This document shows positions 14,972 to 24,012 of a stretch of DNA of 52,067 nt, one piece after another (the stretch's first letter is position 1; each line of letters begins with the position of its first letter). Source of the DNA: MWBF01 sp964614645 (GTDB lineage: Bacteria > Chloroflexota > Anaerolineae > CG2-30-64-16); assembly GCA_964614645.1 (NCBI GenBank), contig CAZTMA010000016.1, forward strand, positions 1 through 52,067. The letters are read 5' to 3'. A program made the translations under genes and the position numbers. Below the pieces are notes generated by a model that saw nothing but the letters and a program-made list of their open reading frames with translations, was not told where the DNA came from and searched no databases.

Positions 14972-17629
14972 ATGGATAGCGCGATTTCTCGTCTTTTGAA
15001 AGTCCTGGCCCTGGAAAAGAAACAGGGCTATCGCAACAAGGCCGTCATCGGCGGGCTGGACAAGTTCGTCAGCCGGTGGGAAGCGGATGCCCGCGCCGAA
15101 GCAGGCAACTCGACGGCCATCAACCAGATTATCGCCCTGCTGCTCGGCTACCCGGCGATTGACGACCCGGCCGCGCGCGAGCGCATCCTGGAGCAAGTCA
15201 TCCGCAGCGCGGGCGAAATCCTGGCCGGTGCGCGCGAGAGCGTAGCCGGCCCGGCCGAGGCTGCGCCGCCAGCTGCAGCCACCGATGGGCCTGCCGAGCG
15301 CCCGGAAGCCGGCAGCTCCGCCGCACCGTCCGCGGAGGCGCCCCGGCTGAACGACCAATTCGTGCCCTCGCGCAGCAAGCCTGCCTGCCCCGCGCCGCGA
15401 GCCGAACCGCCCCGCGTGCCCAGCAGTGCGCCGCCGCCCGCGGCAGTGCCGCCGGCGAGCGTGCCCGCGCGCGCCGGCGAACCGCGCGAAACCGAGCCCC
15501 GCCGCCGCGAGCCGGCGCAGCCCCCGGCCGCCGTGCCGGCCGAGCCGGGCCTGGGCCTGGATGCCCCTGTCACCCGCCTGCCGGGCGTGGGCCCCAGCTT
15601 TGCGCAGAAGCTGGCCAAGCTGGGCGTCGAGAACGTGCGCGACCTGCTCTACCTGCTGCCCCACCGTTATGACGACTACAGCAAGCTGCAGACCATCAAC
15701 CGGCTCAAGTGGGGCGAGGAGGTCACGGTCATCGGCACCGTCTGGAGCATCAAGAGCCGGCCCATCGGGGATGACCGCAAGATGGTGACCGCGGTGGTCG
15801 GTGACGGCACCGGCGAGATGCAGATGACGTGGTTCAATCCCTTCATCGAAAAACAGTTGCAGAAGGGCTACGCGTACGCATTCAGCGGCAAGGTGGACAG
15901 CTATCGCGGCGTGATGACCATGCGCCATCCTAACTTCGAGCCGCTCGATCGCAACCAGCTTAACACCGGCCGCCTCGTGCCCATCTACCCGCTGACCGAG
16001 GGCCTGTCGAACAACTGGCTTCTCAAGCTGATGCGCAGTGCCATCAACACTTGGGCCGAGGAGACTGTCGACTTCCTGCCCGACGAGGTGCGCCGCACCG
16101 CGGGCCTGGTGCCGCTCGCGAGGGCCCTGACGCAAATCCACTTTCCCGACAGCCAGGAACAGCTCGCAGCCGCACACCAACGCCTGAGCTTTGACGAGTT
16201 CTTCATCCTCCAGCTCGGCGTGCTGGCCGCACGGCAGCGTTTCCAGGGTCAGCCGGGCCACGCGCTCCAGGCGGACGAGGCGCGGCTGGCCCCCTTCCTC
16301 GCCTCTCTGCCCTTCAGCCTCACCGCGGCACAGCGCCGCGCGCTGGACGGCATCCTGGCGGACCTTGCGCACACACGGCCCATGAGCCGGATGCTGCAGG
16401 GCGACGTCGGCTCGGGCAAGACCGCGGTCGCCGCGGCCGCGCTATGGGTCGCCGTTGCCAACGGCAGCCAGGGCGCCATCATGGCGCCGACCGAAATCCT
16501 TGCGGAGCAGCACGCGCGCTCCTTTGGCCGCATGTTCGAGGGCCTGGTGCATCCGGTGCTCGACCGGCCCATCCGGGTCGTCACACTGACGGGCAGCCTG
16601 CGCGCGGCCGAACGCGCAGAGGCGCTGGCCGCGCTGGCCGCGGGCGACGCAGATATCGCGGTCGGCACGCACGCGCTGGTGCAGGAGGGCGTCGAGTTCC
16701 GTGAGCTCGCAGTGGCCGTGGTGGATGAGCAGCACCGCTTCGGCGTGGAACAGCGCGCCGCGCTGCGCCAGAAGGGGTCCCAGTCGCTGGGCCAGCAGCC
16801 CCACATGCTTGTCATGAGCGCGACGCCCATCCCCCGCTCGCTGGCCCTCACCATCTACGGCGACCTGGACATCTCCGTCATCGACGAGATGCCCGCAGGC
16901 CGCACGCCCATCAAGACCAAGTGGCTGACGACCGCGCAGCGCGAGCGCGCCTACGACTTCATCCGCCGCCAGGCGCAGACCGGCCGGCAGGCGTTCATCG
17001 TCTACCCGCTCGTCGAGGAGTCGGAGACCACCGACGCGAAAGCTGCCGTCGAGGAACACGCGCGGCTGCAACAGACCGTGTTCTCGGAGCTGCGCGTCGG
17101 GCTGCTGCACGGCAGGATGAAGGGCGAGGAGAAGGACGCCGTGATGCGCGCTTTCAGCGCCGGCGAGCTGGATGTGCTCGTGGCGACCTCCGTGGTCGAG
17201 GTGGGCATCGACGTGCCGAACGCCACCGTCATCCTCATCGAGGGCGCGGAGCGGTTCGGGCTGGCCCAACTCCACCAGTTCCGCGGCCGCGTGGGCCGTG
17301 GCCCGCACGCCTCCTACTGCATCCTCGTCTCGGATGTGGAACAGGGCGACGGCGTGCGCCGTCTCCAGGCTCTGGAGACCAACAATGACGGCTTTGCCCT
17401 GGCCCAGATTGACCTGGACCTGCGCGGGCCGGGCGATTTCTTCGGCACACGGCAGAGCGGCCTGCCGCCGTTGCGCACCGCGCAGTTGAGCGACATGCGC
17501 ACGCTCGAACTGGCCCGTGCGGCTGCGCAGGCGATGTTCGCGGCCGACCCGGACCTGACCCTCCCGCAGCATCACGGCCTGGCCGCCCAGGTAGCTGCGT
17601 TCTGGCGCGGCGCGGGCGACGTTAGCTAG
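14972..17629 (+). CDS. recG: ATP-dependent DNA helicase RecG, with N-terminal extension
   Basis: 885 residues against about 690 usual. Residues 1-75 form a helical charged region, 76-190 are a Pro/Ala-rich linker, and the normal RecG wedge/OB domain begins near 193 (VTRLPGVGPSFAQKL). The helicase core has Walker A GDVGSGKT (about 476-483), DEQH (584-587), MSATPIPRSLALT and FRGRVGRG. RecG remodels stalled forks and Holliday junctions in DNA repair. It forms a tight operon with degV upstream and coaD 15 bases downstream. Confidence 0.96.
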   Translation: MDSAISRLLKVLALEKKQGYRNKAVIGGLDKFVSRWEADARAEAGNSTAINQIIALLLGYPAIDDPAARERILEQVIRSAGEILAGARESVAGPAEAAPPAAATDGPAERPEAGSSAAPSAEAPRLNDQFVPSRSKPACPAPRAEPPRVPSSAPPPAAVPPASVPARAGEPRETEPRRREPAQPPAAVPAEPGLGLDAPVTRLPGVGPSFAQKLAKLGVENVRDLLYLLPHRYDDYSKLQTINRLKWGEEVTVIGTVWSIKSRPIGDDRKMVTAVVGDGTGEMQMTWFNPFIEKQLQKGYAYAFSGKVDSYRGVMTMRHPNFEPLDRNQLNTGRLVPIYPLTEGLSNNWLLKLMRSAINTWAEETVDFLPDEVRRTAGLVPLARALTQIHFPDSQEQLAAAHQRLSFDEFFILQLGVLAARQRFQGQPGHALQADEARLAPFLASLPFSLTAAQRRALDGILADLAHTRPMSRMLQGDVGSGKTAVAAAALWVAVANGSQGAIMAPTEILAEQHARSFGRMFEGLVHPVLDRPIRVVTLTGSLRAAERAEALAALAAGDADIAVGTHALVQEGVEFRELAVAVVDEQHRFGVEQRAALRQKGSQSLGQQPHMLVMSATPIPRSLALTIYGDLDISVIDEMPAGRTPIKTKWLTTAQRERAYDFIRRQAQTGRQAFIVYPLVEESETTDAKAAVEEHARLQQTVFSELRVGLLHGRMKGEEKDAVMRAFSAGELDVLVATSVVEVGIDVPNATVILIEGAERFGLAQLHQFRGRVGRGPHASYCILVSDVEQGDGVRRLQALETNNDGFALAQIDLDLRGPGDFFGTRQSGLPPLRTAQLSDMRTLELARAAAQAMFAADPDLTLPQHHGLAAQVAAFWRGAGDVS

Positions 17630-17644
17630 CGGAGTATCACATTC

Positions 17645-18169
17645 ATGCGAGCGCTTTATCCCGGCACTTTTGACCCGATTCATAACGGGCATATCGACAT
17701 TGCGACGCGGGCCGCGGGCCTGTTCGAAGAGCTGGTCATCGGCATCTACGACAGCCCACCCAAGACGCTGACCTTCGAAACCGTCCAGCGCATCGCCCTG
17801 GCGCAGGAGTGTGTCGCCCATTTGCCCAACGTGCGGGTCTTGCCCTATCATGGACTGACCGTCGCGTTTGCGCGCGAAATCGGCGCCTCCGTCCTTGTGC
17901 GCGGGCTGCGGGCCATCTCGGACTTCGAGTTCGAATTCCAGATGGCGCTGACCAACAAGAAGCTCGATCCCGGCCTGGAGGTCATCTGCCTGATGACCAG
18001 CCTGGAATACGCCTACCTCAGCTCGTCCATCCTCAAAGAAGTGGCGCTGCTGGGCGGCGATGTGCAACACCTGGCGCCGCCGGCCATCCGGAACGCACTG
18101 CACGCACGCTTTGCGGGCATTCATCCGGACGCGACCGCTTCCGTGCCGATCCGGACCTCGCGCGACTGA
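17645..18169 (+). CDS. coaD: Phosphopantetheine adenylyltransferase
   Basis: 174 residues. Joins AMP to 4'-phosphopantetheine in coenzyme A synthesis. The nucleotidyltransferase motif GTFDPIHNGH is at the N-terminus and YLSSSILKE (the family's SSS segment) near residue 122. It is slightly longer than the 160-residue norm through a short C-terminal tail. CoA supply fits the neighbouring fatty acid genes. Confidence 0.97.
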   Translation: MRALYPGTFDPIHNGHIDIATRAAGLFEELVIGIYDSPPKTLTFETVQRIALAQECVAHLPNVRVLPYHGLTVAFAREIGASVLVRGLRAISDFEFEFQMALTNKKLDPGLEVICLMTSLEYAYLSSSILKEVALLGGDVQHLAPPAIRNALHARFAGIHPDATASVPIRTSRD

Positions 18170-18188
18170 CGATAGGGGTGATTTGACC

Positions 18189-18668
18189 ATGCAAGCACTG
18201 ATAGATGAGCTCGAGGAACTCGTAAAGACAGCCAACAAGATGCCCCTTGGCGGCAAGCTCCTGATCGATGAATCGGCCCTGCGCCACATCATCAAGAATA
18301 TGCGCGCGGCCACACCCGACGAGCTGCGCGTCGGCCAGCGCATCTCAGGCGAGCGCGACCGCATCCTCTCGGAGGCGCGCGCCCAGGCGCGGCGCATCGT
18401 CGAGGAAGCCGAGACGCAATCCCACGCCCGCCTGGACGATCAAAGCGTTGTCCAGACGGCCCGCCAGCGGGCGCGCGAGATTCAACAGGAAGCGGAGAAG
18501 GCTGCCGACAGCCTCAAGGCCGAAGCTGACCAGTACGTCATCAACCAGTTCGCCGCCCTGGAAGCCCGCCTCGTGCGGGTGCTGCGGGAAGTGCAGGCCG
18601 GACAGCGCGCCCTGAGCCAGGCCGGCGAGCCCGGCCCGGGCCGCGACAGTCCTGGGCGCACTTCTTGA
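18189..18668 (+). CDS. Coiled-coil protein, ATP synthase subunit H / DivIVA-like
   Basis: 159 residues. After a short N-terminal segment (MQALIDELEELVKTANKM, then MPLGGKLLID) comes a long helical stretch (about 50-140) rich in Glu, Arg, Ala and Gln. No catalytic motif. Similar proteins are often labelled ATPase or DivIVA-like only on the basis of their coiled coil, and the function is unknown. The ATG at 18189 is 19 bases after coaD. The gene ends at the promoter of the DUF177 gene, its stop being within 5 bases of the -35 box. Confidence 0.8.
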   Translation: MQALIDELEELVKTANKMPLGGKLLIDESALRHIIKNMRAATPDELRVGQRISGERDRILSEARAQARRIVEEAETQSHARLDDQSVVQTARQRAREIQQEAEKAADSLKAEADQYVINQFAALEARLVRVLREVQAGQRALSQAGEPGPGRDSPGRTS

Positions 18669-18693
18669 CATTGCACCCTCTCTCACCTATAAT
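18665..18693 (+). promoter_or_regulatory. Consensus sigma-70 promoter for DUF177-rpmF
   Basis: Perfect TTGACA (18665-18670), 17-base spacer, perfect TATAAT (18688-18693). The -35 box overlaps the stop codon of the preceding coiled-coil gene. The leader to 18790 is about 90 bases. Confidence 0.9.
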
Positions 18694-18789
18694 AATCGCT
18701 TGGCGCATGGCCGCCAGGTTTCACGCGCCGTACGCAGGCTCGCACACGGGGCGGCCGGCCGTGAACATTATCGAATGGAACAGGTTGTA

Positions 18790-19359
18790 ATGGATGATTT
18801 GCGCTTCAATGTCGCACAACTGCTCAGGGATACCGTCGGGTCATCGCGCAAGGCTGAGGTTGCCGTCAACCTGCACGAACTGGCGCCGGAACTGAGCGGC
18901 GGCAACCGCGAACACGAGCTTCGCGGGCCCGTGCGCCTGATGAATACCAATGCGGGCATCCTCGTGCATGGGGAGCTCGCCGGCGAGGCGACGCTGGCCT
19001 GCGCGCGCTGCCTGGAACCGGTCACGGTGCCGCTGGAAGTCGAAATCGAGGAGCTATTCCGGCCTACGATCGACCTCCTGACCGGCCGCACCATTGCGCC
19101 CGAAGAAGACGATGAGGCGCTGTGGATTGACGAGCACCACATCCTGGACCTGACCGAAGTGGTCCGCCAGGACGCGCTGCTGGCCGCGCCGCTGAATGCG
19201 GTGTGTCGTGAAACCTGCCGCGGGCTGTGTCCCACCTGCGGCGAAAACCTGAATGAAGGGCCGTGCGACTGTGAGCCGGAACCGGATCCGCGCTGGGGCC
19301 CGCTGACGGACCTTCTCAAAAGTCGTGAAAACGATCGTGCAGACGATCAGAACGCATAA
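18790..19359 (+). CDS. DUF177 (YceD) family protein
   Basis: 189 residues. LRFNVAQLLRDTVG starts the domain. CARCLEP in the middle and the C-terminal Cys-rich CRGLCPTCGENLN, followed by GPCDC, are the conserved DUF177 features. YceD genes are almost always next to rpmF, as here (12 bases), and the plant homologue acts in 23S rRNA maturation (family knowledge). The start at 18790 is preferred over ATG 18775 because it begins at the domain edge, but neither has a strong Shine-Dalgarno. Confidence 0.9.
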   Translation: MDDLRFNVAQLLRDTVGSSRKAEVAVNLHELAPELSGGNREHELRGPVRLMNTNAGILVHGELAGEATLACARCLEPVTVPLEVEIEELFRPTIDLLTGRTIAPEEDDEALWIDEHHILDLTEVVRQDALLAAPLNAVCRETCRGLCPTCGENLNEGPCDCEPEPDPRWGPLTDLLKSRENDRADDQNA

Positions 19360-19371
19360 GGAGTATAACCA

Positions 19372-19569
19372 GTGCCACCTCAGCCAAAACGTAAGATCTC
19401 CAAGGGTCGCCGCGACCGCCGCCGCGCCCACGATTCCCTGCCCGCCACCCACATCGTGCGCTGCCCGCAGTGCGGCGCGATGCGGCTGCCGCATCACGCC
19501 TGCCCGGATTGCGGCACCTACAAGGGCGAGACCGTCTTCGAAGTGGAGTCGGAAAAGAAAAGCTCCTGA
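19372..19569 (+). CDS. rpmF: 50S ribosomal protein L32
   Basis: 65 residues. PPQPKRKISKGRRDRRRAH is the typical basic L32 start, and the two Cys pairs CPQC and CPDC mark the zinc-binding form. It begins at GTG (19372), 12 bases after the DUF177 stop. A hairpin with a T-rich tail follows (19649-19685). Confidence 0.97.
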   Translation: MPPQPKRKISKGRRDRRRAHDSLPATHIVRCPQCGAMRLPHHACPDCGTYKGETVFEVESEKKSS

Positions 19570-19648
19570 CGCTCAGTGGCACGCCGGCCCCGCATGAGGG
19601 CCCGCCGGGCCACCGGCAGGACACATCAGTCATCGTACCGGCATCAGG

Positions 19649-19685
19649 GGGGACCTGGGTCTGACCCATGTCCCCTCTCTTGTCT
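19649..19685 (+). terminator. Probable terminator after rpmF
   Basis: GGGGAC and GTCCCC, extended by TGGG/CCCA around the loop TCTGA, form a 10-pair stem, followed by TCTCTTGTCT. It lies 80 bases after rpmF and 42 before fabD. The T tract is broken, so efficiency is uncertain. Confidence 0.6.
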
Positions 19686-19726
19686 GAATTAACACCATCA
19701 CATCGAAAGTAGGCCCCATCAGACCC

Positions 19727-20659
19727 ATGAGCTGTGACATTGCCTACCTCTTCCCCGGCCAGGGGTCGCAGGCCGCCGGCATGGGCCGCGCTCTGGCGGA
19801 CGCCTATCCCGTCGCGCGTGACACCTTCGCCGAAGCGGATGCCATCCTCGGGTTCCCGCTGTCCGAATTATGCTTCGCAGGCCCGGCAGAAACGCTGACC
19901 GAGACCATCAACGCGCAGCCCGCCATCCTGACCACCAGTATCGCCGCGTGGCGTGCCCTGCACGCAGCCCGACCCGACCTGCCCGCACCCTGTTGCGTTG
20001 CGGGTCACAGCCTCGGTGAATACAGCGCGCTGGTCGCCGCGGGCGCCCTGGCCTTTGCGGATGCCGTCCGGCTGACCCGCACGCGCGGGGAACTGATGGC
20101 CGCAGCCGGCCGCACTCATCCGGGCGGCATGGCCGCCATCCTTAAGCTGGACGACGAGCAAGTTGCGGCCCTGTGCGAACAGGCCGGCCGCGAGAGCGGT
20201 GAGAGTGTCCAGGTCGCCAACTACAACGCACCCGGCCAGGTTGTTATTTCGGGTGGACCCGCGGGCGTTGCCGCGGCCGTCGAGCTGGCCCGCGCGGCGG
20301 GCGGGCGTCCCCGCCCTCTCGCCGTCAGCATTGCCGCCCATTCCGCACTCATGGCGCCCGCGGCAGCCGAGTTTGCCGTGGCCGTGGCCGCGACCCCGTT
20401 TCGCGAGCCGGCCGTGCCCATCATCGGCAACATCCAGGCCCGGCCCCTCGAGAGCGTTGCAGCCATCCGGGAGGAACTGGTGGGTCAACTGACCGCCTCC
20501 GTGCGCTGGACCGCATCCATCCAGGCGATGGCGGCGCTGGGCGTCACGCGCTTCGTGGAAGTCGGCCCCGGCGACGTGCTCGCGGGCCTGATGAAACGCA
20601 TCCTGTCCGATGCAGCCACGGCCAACGTGCGCACGCCGGAGGACATTGCGGCGCTGTAG
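19727..20659 (+). CDS. fabD: Malonyl-CoA:ACP transacylase
   Basis: 310 residues. Loads malonate onto ACP for fatty acid synthesis. Active-site Ser95 lies in GHSLGEYS, with Arg120 and His205 (AAHSALM) at the expected spacing, and FPGQGSQ near the N-terminus. It is followed by fabG after a family B repeat. The usual cluster partners plsX, fabH and acpP are not here. Confidence 0.97.
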   Translation: MSCDIAYLFPGQGSQAAGMGRALADAYPVARDTFAEADAILGFPLSELCFAGPAETLTETINAQPAILTTSIAAWRALHAARPDLPAPCCVAGHSLGEYSALVAAGALAFADAVRLTRTRGELMAAAGRTHPGGMAAILKLDDEQVAALCEQAGRESGESVQVANYNAPGQVVISGGPAGVAAAVELARAAGGRPRPLAVSIAAHSALMAPAAAEFAVAVAATPFREPAVPIIGNIQARPLESVAAIREELVGQLTASVRWTASIQAMAALGVTRFVEVGPGDVLAGLMKRILSDAATANVRTPEDIAAL

Positions 20660-20718
20660 CAGATGGTAGTAGGCGCTCTTGTGGTTGGTTAAGGGGACGT
20701 GGCGACCAGGAAGAGGAG

Positions 20719-20784
20719 TTTGCATCCTCAGATGCAAAGGATCACGCCGGCCATGTGGGCCGTTCCGCATCCTCAGATGCGGAA
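20719..20784. repeat. Palindromic repeat, family B, two hairpins
   Basis: TTTGCATCCTCAGATGCAAA (20719-20738) and TTCCGCATCCTCAGATGCGG (from 20763) are two perfect short hairpins with the same CATCCTCAGATG core. They fill the fabD-fabG gap. Confidence 0.85.
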
Positions 20785-20832
20785 TTCCACGTTTCCATAG
20801 CAGCATTGAAAGCCGCACCAGGAGTCAGGAAC

Positions 20833-21576
20833 ATGCTACAGGACAAGGTTGCCATCGTCACCGGGGCCTCGCGGGGCATCGGCGCCGCGATTGCGGCGGA
20901 ACTGGCGAGCCAGGGCGCGCACGTTGTCATCAACCACCGTGACAGCGCGGCGCAGGCTGAGGCGGTCGTCGCCGGCCTGACCGAACGCGGCACGCAGGCG
21001 CTCGCCGTACAGGCCGACGTCAGCCGCCTGGCAGATGCGCAGGCGCTCATCAAGGCCACCGTGGACCGCTTCGGCCGGGTCGATATCCTCGTCAACAACG
21101 CGGGCACGACCCGCGATATGCTGCTGATGATGATGAGCGAAGATGACTGGGATACCGTATTGGCGGCGAATCTCAAAAGCGCATACAATTGCAGCAAGGC
21201 CGTCCTGCGCACCATGTTCAAACAGCGCTATGGCCGCATCATCAACATCACGTCGGTCGTCGCGATGGCCGGCCAGGCGGGCCAGACGAACTATGCCGCC
21301 TCCAAAGCCGGACTGATCGGCTTCACGAAGTCGCTGGCGAAGGAGATCGGGCCGCGCGGCATCACCGTCAATGCCGTCGCGCCGGGCTTCGTGCCGACCG
21401 CGCTGACCAACGTGCTGACCGAAGAGCAGAAGCAGGCGGCCATCAGCATGACCCCCCTGGGCCGCTTCGCCCAGCCGGAGGAGGTCGCCTACGCTGTGGC
21501 GTTTCTCGCCAGCGACCGGGCTGCCTTCATCACCGGCCAGGTGCTCAGCGTGGATGGCGGGCTGGTGATGCAGTAA
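20833..21576 (+). CDS. fabG: 3-oxoacyl-[ACP] reductase
   Basis: 247 residues, a short-chain dehydrogenase using NADPH to reduce 3-oxoacyl-ACP. TGASRGIG (10-17) binds the cofactor, NNAG follows, and the catalytic residues are Ser141, Tyr154 and Lys158 (YAASK). The start at 20833 has AGGAG about 8 bases upstream; a longer frame would run back through the repeat. Context with fabD supports the fatty acid role. Confidence 0.96.
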   Translation: MLQDKVAIVTGASRGIGAAIAAELASQGAHVVINHRDSAAQAEAVVAGLTERGTQALAVQADVSRLADAQALIKATVDRFGRVDILVNNAGTTRDMLLMMMSEDDWDTVLAANLKSAYNCSKAVLRTMFKQRYGRIINITSVVAMAGQAGQTNYAASKAGLIGFTKSLAKEIGPRGITVNAVAPGFVPTALTNVLTEEQKQAAISMTPLGRFAQPEEVAYAVAFLASDRAAFITGQVLSVDGGLVMQ

Positions 21577-21597
21577 CCGGGGTGAAGAGGTGATAGA

Positions 21598-21957
21598 ATG
21601 AACCAAGTACAGGGCAAGGTCACCATTGCACCGCTCGTGCTGACGACCATCGTCAAACAGACGACCCTGGACCAGCATGGGGTGCGGCGGCTGGCGCCCA
21701 TCCCCCCACGCATGCGCAGCCTGCGCGCGGGCGCGGCGGTCGAGGACGGGATCGGGGTCCTGGTGGGTGAGGCTGGCGTCCAGGTCGAAGTGCATATTGT
21801 GGCTGACAACGACAGCAACATGCTCAAGCTAGGCTCGACGCTGCAGACCGAAATCACCCGTGCCCTCGAAGAGATGGTCGGGATGCCGGTCGCGACGGTA
21901 GACGTCTACATCGATGACGTCGCCATCCCGGTCGCGAACAGCGCCAACGCTTCCTGA
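21598..21957 (+). CDS. Asp23/Gls24 family protein (second paralogue)
   Basis: 119 residues: GKVTIAPLVLTTIVKQTTL at the start and VEVHIVADNDSNML in the centre, ending in a VDVYIDDVAI segment, match the Asp23 fold. It differs clearly from the paralogue at 11900. It is translated 21 bases after fabG and 23 before nusB, as Asp23-nusB pairs often are in Gram-positive bacteria. Biochemical role unknown. Confidence 0.85.
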   Translation: MNQVQGKVTIAPLVLTTIVKQTTLDQHGVRRLAPIPPRMRSLRAGAAVEDGIGVLVGEAGVQVEVHIVADNDSNMLKLGSTLQTEITRALEEMVGMPVATVDVYIDDVAIPVANSANAS

Positions 21958-21980
21958 AATACGAAGGCAGGGTTCTTTAC

Positions 21981-22442
21981 GTGCAGATTCGACGGCAGGG
22001 ACGCATCTCCGCCCTCCAGGTCCTTTACGAACTTGATACTACAAGCCACCAGGCCGGTGACGCGCTGGCCAACCGGCTGACGGACAATCCGCTGCCGCCG
22101 GAAGGCGAAGCCTTCGCGCGCCAGTTGGTCAGCGGCATCGTGCGCCACCGGGATGGGCTGGACGCGTTGATTCATAAGTATGCCCCGGCCTGGCCCGTGC
22201 AGCAGATTGCCGTTATCGACCGCAATATCCTGCGCATCGCTATCTACGAACTGAGCGGGGCCACCGGCACGCCACCCAAAGTTGCCATCAATGAAGCCGT
22301 CGACCTCGCCAAGCTGTTCGGCAGCGACAACAGCTCGCGCTTCGTCAACGGCGTGCTCGGCGCGGCCGTCAGCGGGGGGGAGCGCATCGAACTGCACGCC
22401 ACGCCCGGCGCGCCTGCATCCGGCACGCCTGACAAGGAATGA
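21981..22442 (+). CDS. nusB: Transcription antitermination factor NusB
   Basis: 153 residues. An all-helical protein that with NusE (S10) binds boxA RNA for rRNA antitermination. RRQGRISALQVLYELD at the N-terminus and KVAINEAVDLAKLFGSDNSS near the C-terminus, then FVNGVLG, are diagnostic. The start is GTG at 21981. Confidence 0.95.
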   Translation: MQIRRQGRISALQVLYELDTTSHQAGDALANRLTDNPLPPEGEAFARQLVSGIVRHRDGLDALIHKYAPAWPVQQIAVIDRNILRIAIYELSGATGTPPKVAINEAVDLAKLFGSDNSSRFVNGVLGAAVSGGERIELHATPGAPASGTPDKE

Positions 22443-22445
22443 ATT

Positions 22446-23039
22446 GTGGACATCCTCGGAATTGGGCCGCTTGAACTTGTCGTCATCCTGATTGTCGCGC
22501 TGGCGGTGTTCGGACCCGACCGGCTGCCGCAGATTGGCTCGAAGATGGGCCGTGCGATGAAGGACATGCGCCGTGCCACCCGCGAGTTCTCGCGCGAGAT
22601 TGACCAGGCGCGCTCTGCCATCGAGGCCCCGGCCAAAGAAGTCGCCCAACCCTTCCAGGAGGCCGGCACTTCGCTCAAGGACGTCGCGACTGCCGCCCAG
22701 GCCTTCCGCAACCCCGGCCAGGCCCTGCGCCAGTCGGTCATGCGCGAGATCAAAGCGGCCGAGACGGGCGAGAACCCCGACGCGGCAGGTGCCGCAGCCG
22801 CAGCCGCCGCAGCCGGCCCCGCATCAGCTAGCCCCGCACCTGCGCAGGACGCGCCGCCCGCGGCAGAGCCCGAGAACCGCATCCTGCCGCCCGGCTCGCC
22901 TGGCCCGAGTTCCGAACCCGCCCCAACGGCTGAACCGTCCACGGTGCCAGACGCTGCATCTGATGCCCCACCTACGACGGCGCCCGACGCCCCATCTCCT
23001 TCCGAGCCGCAGCAGCCGGCCCCAGGCACGGAGGCCTGA
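22446..23039 (+). CDS. tatA: Sec-independent translocase TatA/TatB family protein
   Basis: 197 residues. One N-terminal membrane helix (about 8-22), the conserved FGPDRLP hinge, an amphipathic helix (about 28-75) and a long Ala/Pro-rich tail (110-197). The length of the tail is more TatB-like. It starts at GTG 22446, 3 bases after the nusB stop, and precedes the TatA-TatC fusion by 3 bases, so the two are one translation unit for folded-protein export with twin-arginine signals. Confidence 0.88.
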   Translation: MDILGIGPLELVVILIVALAVFGPDRLPQIGSKMGRAMKDMRRATREFSREIDQARSAIEAPAKEVAQPFQEAGTSLKDVATAAQAFRNPGQALRQSVMREIKAAETGENPDAAGAAAAAAAAGPASASPAPAQDAPPAAEPENRILPPGSPGPSSEPAPTAEPSTVPDAASDAPPTTAPDAPSPSEPQQPAPGTEA

Positions 23040-23042
23040 CCC

Positions 23043-24008
23043 ATGTCGTTTACCGGCGTTTTTGGCTTCGTCCTTCTCATCATCATTGCCGTTGCCCTGC
23101 TCGGCCCCAGCAAGCTGCCGCGCGGGCTCGAACAACTGTGGCTGATGCTCACCAACTTCCGGCGCTCCCAGGCCGAGCAGGAGCCGCTGACTCTGGACGC
23201 GGCCCGCGGCATGTGGGCGGCCAGCGAAAGCCCGCTGTACGACCTTATCCAGATTATGTACGGCGCGGTCGAGCACCTGGTGGAGTTGCGCAAGCGCATC
23301 TTTGTCGTCATGGGGACCATGCTGGTCGGCGCCATTGCCACGGCCTTCTTTGTGGACGCCATCCTGCAGTTCCTCCAGTCGCCGGCCGGGAATGCCCTCT
23401 TCATCTTCCTGCGGCCCACGGACATGATCTGGGTCCGCATGGAGATCATCTTCAGCGCGGCACTGGTGCTGGCTCTGCCGGTGATGCTGTACCAGATTCT
23501 GATGTTCATCCGGCCCGCGCTGGAGAACCCGCAGGAAATTGCGGTGTTCAAGACGGTGGCCATCATCGGCGCGCCGCTGGTGCTGCTCTTCTTCATCGGC
23601 GGGATTGCCTTCTCCTACTATGTCCTGCTGCCGGTGATGTTGCCCTTCCTGTTGGGCACGGGCGGCTCGATTGCGCAGCCCAGTTGGGATATCCGGCCCT
23701 ATTACTCCTTTGTCCTGGCCGTCCTCTTGTGGATTGGCGCTGCCTTCGAGACGCCGCTGGTGATGGCAATGCTCGCCCGGCTAGGCCTCGTCTCACCGAA
23801 GGTGATGGCGAAGCAGTGGCGCTACGCCATTGCGGGTGTGGCGTTCGTCTCCGCAGCCATCACCCCGACGGTGGACCCGGTCAACATGGCATTGGTCATG
23901 GTGCCGCTGCTCGGCCTCTATTTCCTGGGTGTGATGTTCGCACGCGCAGTCTACCGGCCGCGACCGTCGATGTCGACGAGTGATAGCAGCACCGAAACCA
24001 AACGATAA
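23043..24008 (+). CDS. tatC: TatA-like domain fused to twin-arginine translocase TatC
   Basis: 321 residues. Residues 1-45 look like a TatA/B unit: a membrane helix (FVLLIIIAVALLGP), the hinge GPSKLP and an amphipathic segment. After a linker, residues about 72-315 are TatC: HLVELRKRI at the start of the first helix, six predicted membrane helices, and the family's conserved ITPTVDPVN region. Standard TatC is about 250 residues without this extension. Together with the TatA/B gene just upstream this would give a complete Tat system with an altered TatB:TatC ratio. Confidence 0.88.
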   Translation: MSFTGVFGFVLLIIIAVALLGPSKLPRGLEQLWLMLTNFRRSQAEQEPLTLDAARGMWAASESPLYDLIQIMYGAVEHLVELRKRIFVVMGTMLVGAIATAFFVDAILQFLQSPAGNALFIFLRPTDMIWVRMEIIFSAALVLALPVMLYQILMFIRPALENPQEIAVFKTVAIIGAPLVLLFFIGGIAFSYYVLLPVMLPFLLGTGGSIAQPSWDIRPYYSFVLAVLLWIGAAFETPLVMAMLARLGLVSPKVMAKQWRYAIAGVAFVSAAITPTVDPVNMALVMVPLLGLYFLGVMFARAVYRPRPSMSTSDSSTETKR

Positions 24009-24012
24009 CGCA

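Noticed and set aside
14933..16372. A 479-codon minus-strand frame opposite recG
   Set aside because: It is the shadow of the conserved RecG frame, with no Shine-Dalgarno or recognisable domain.
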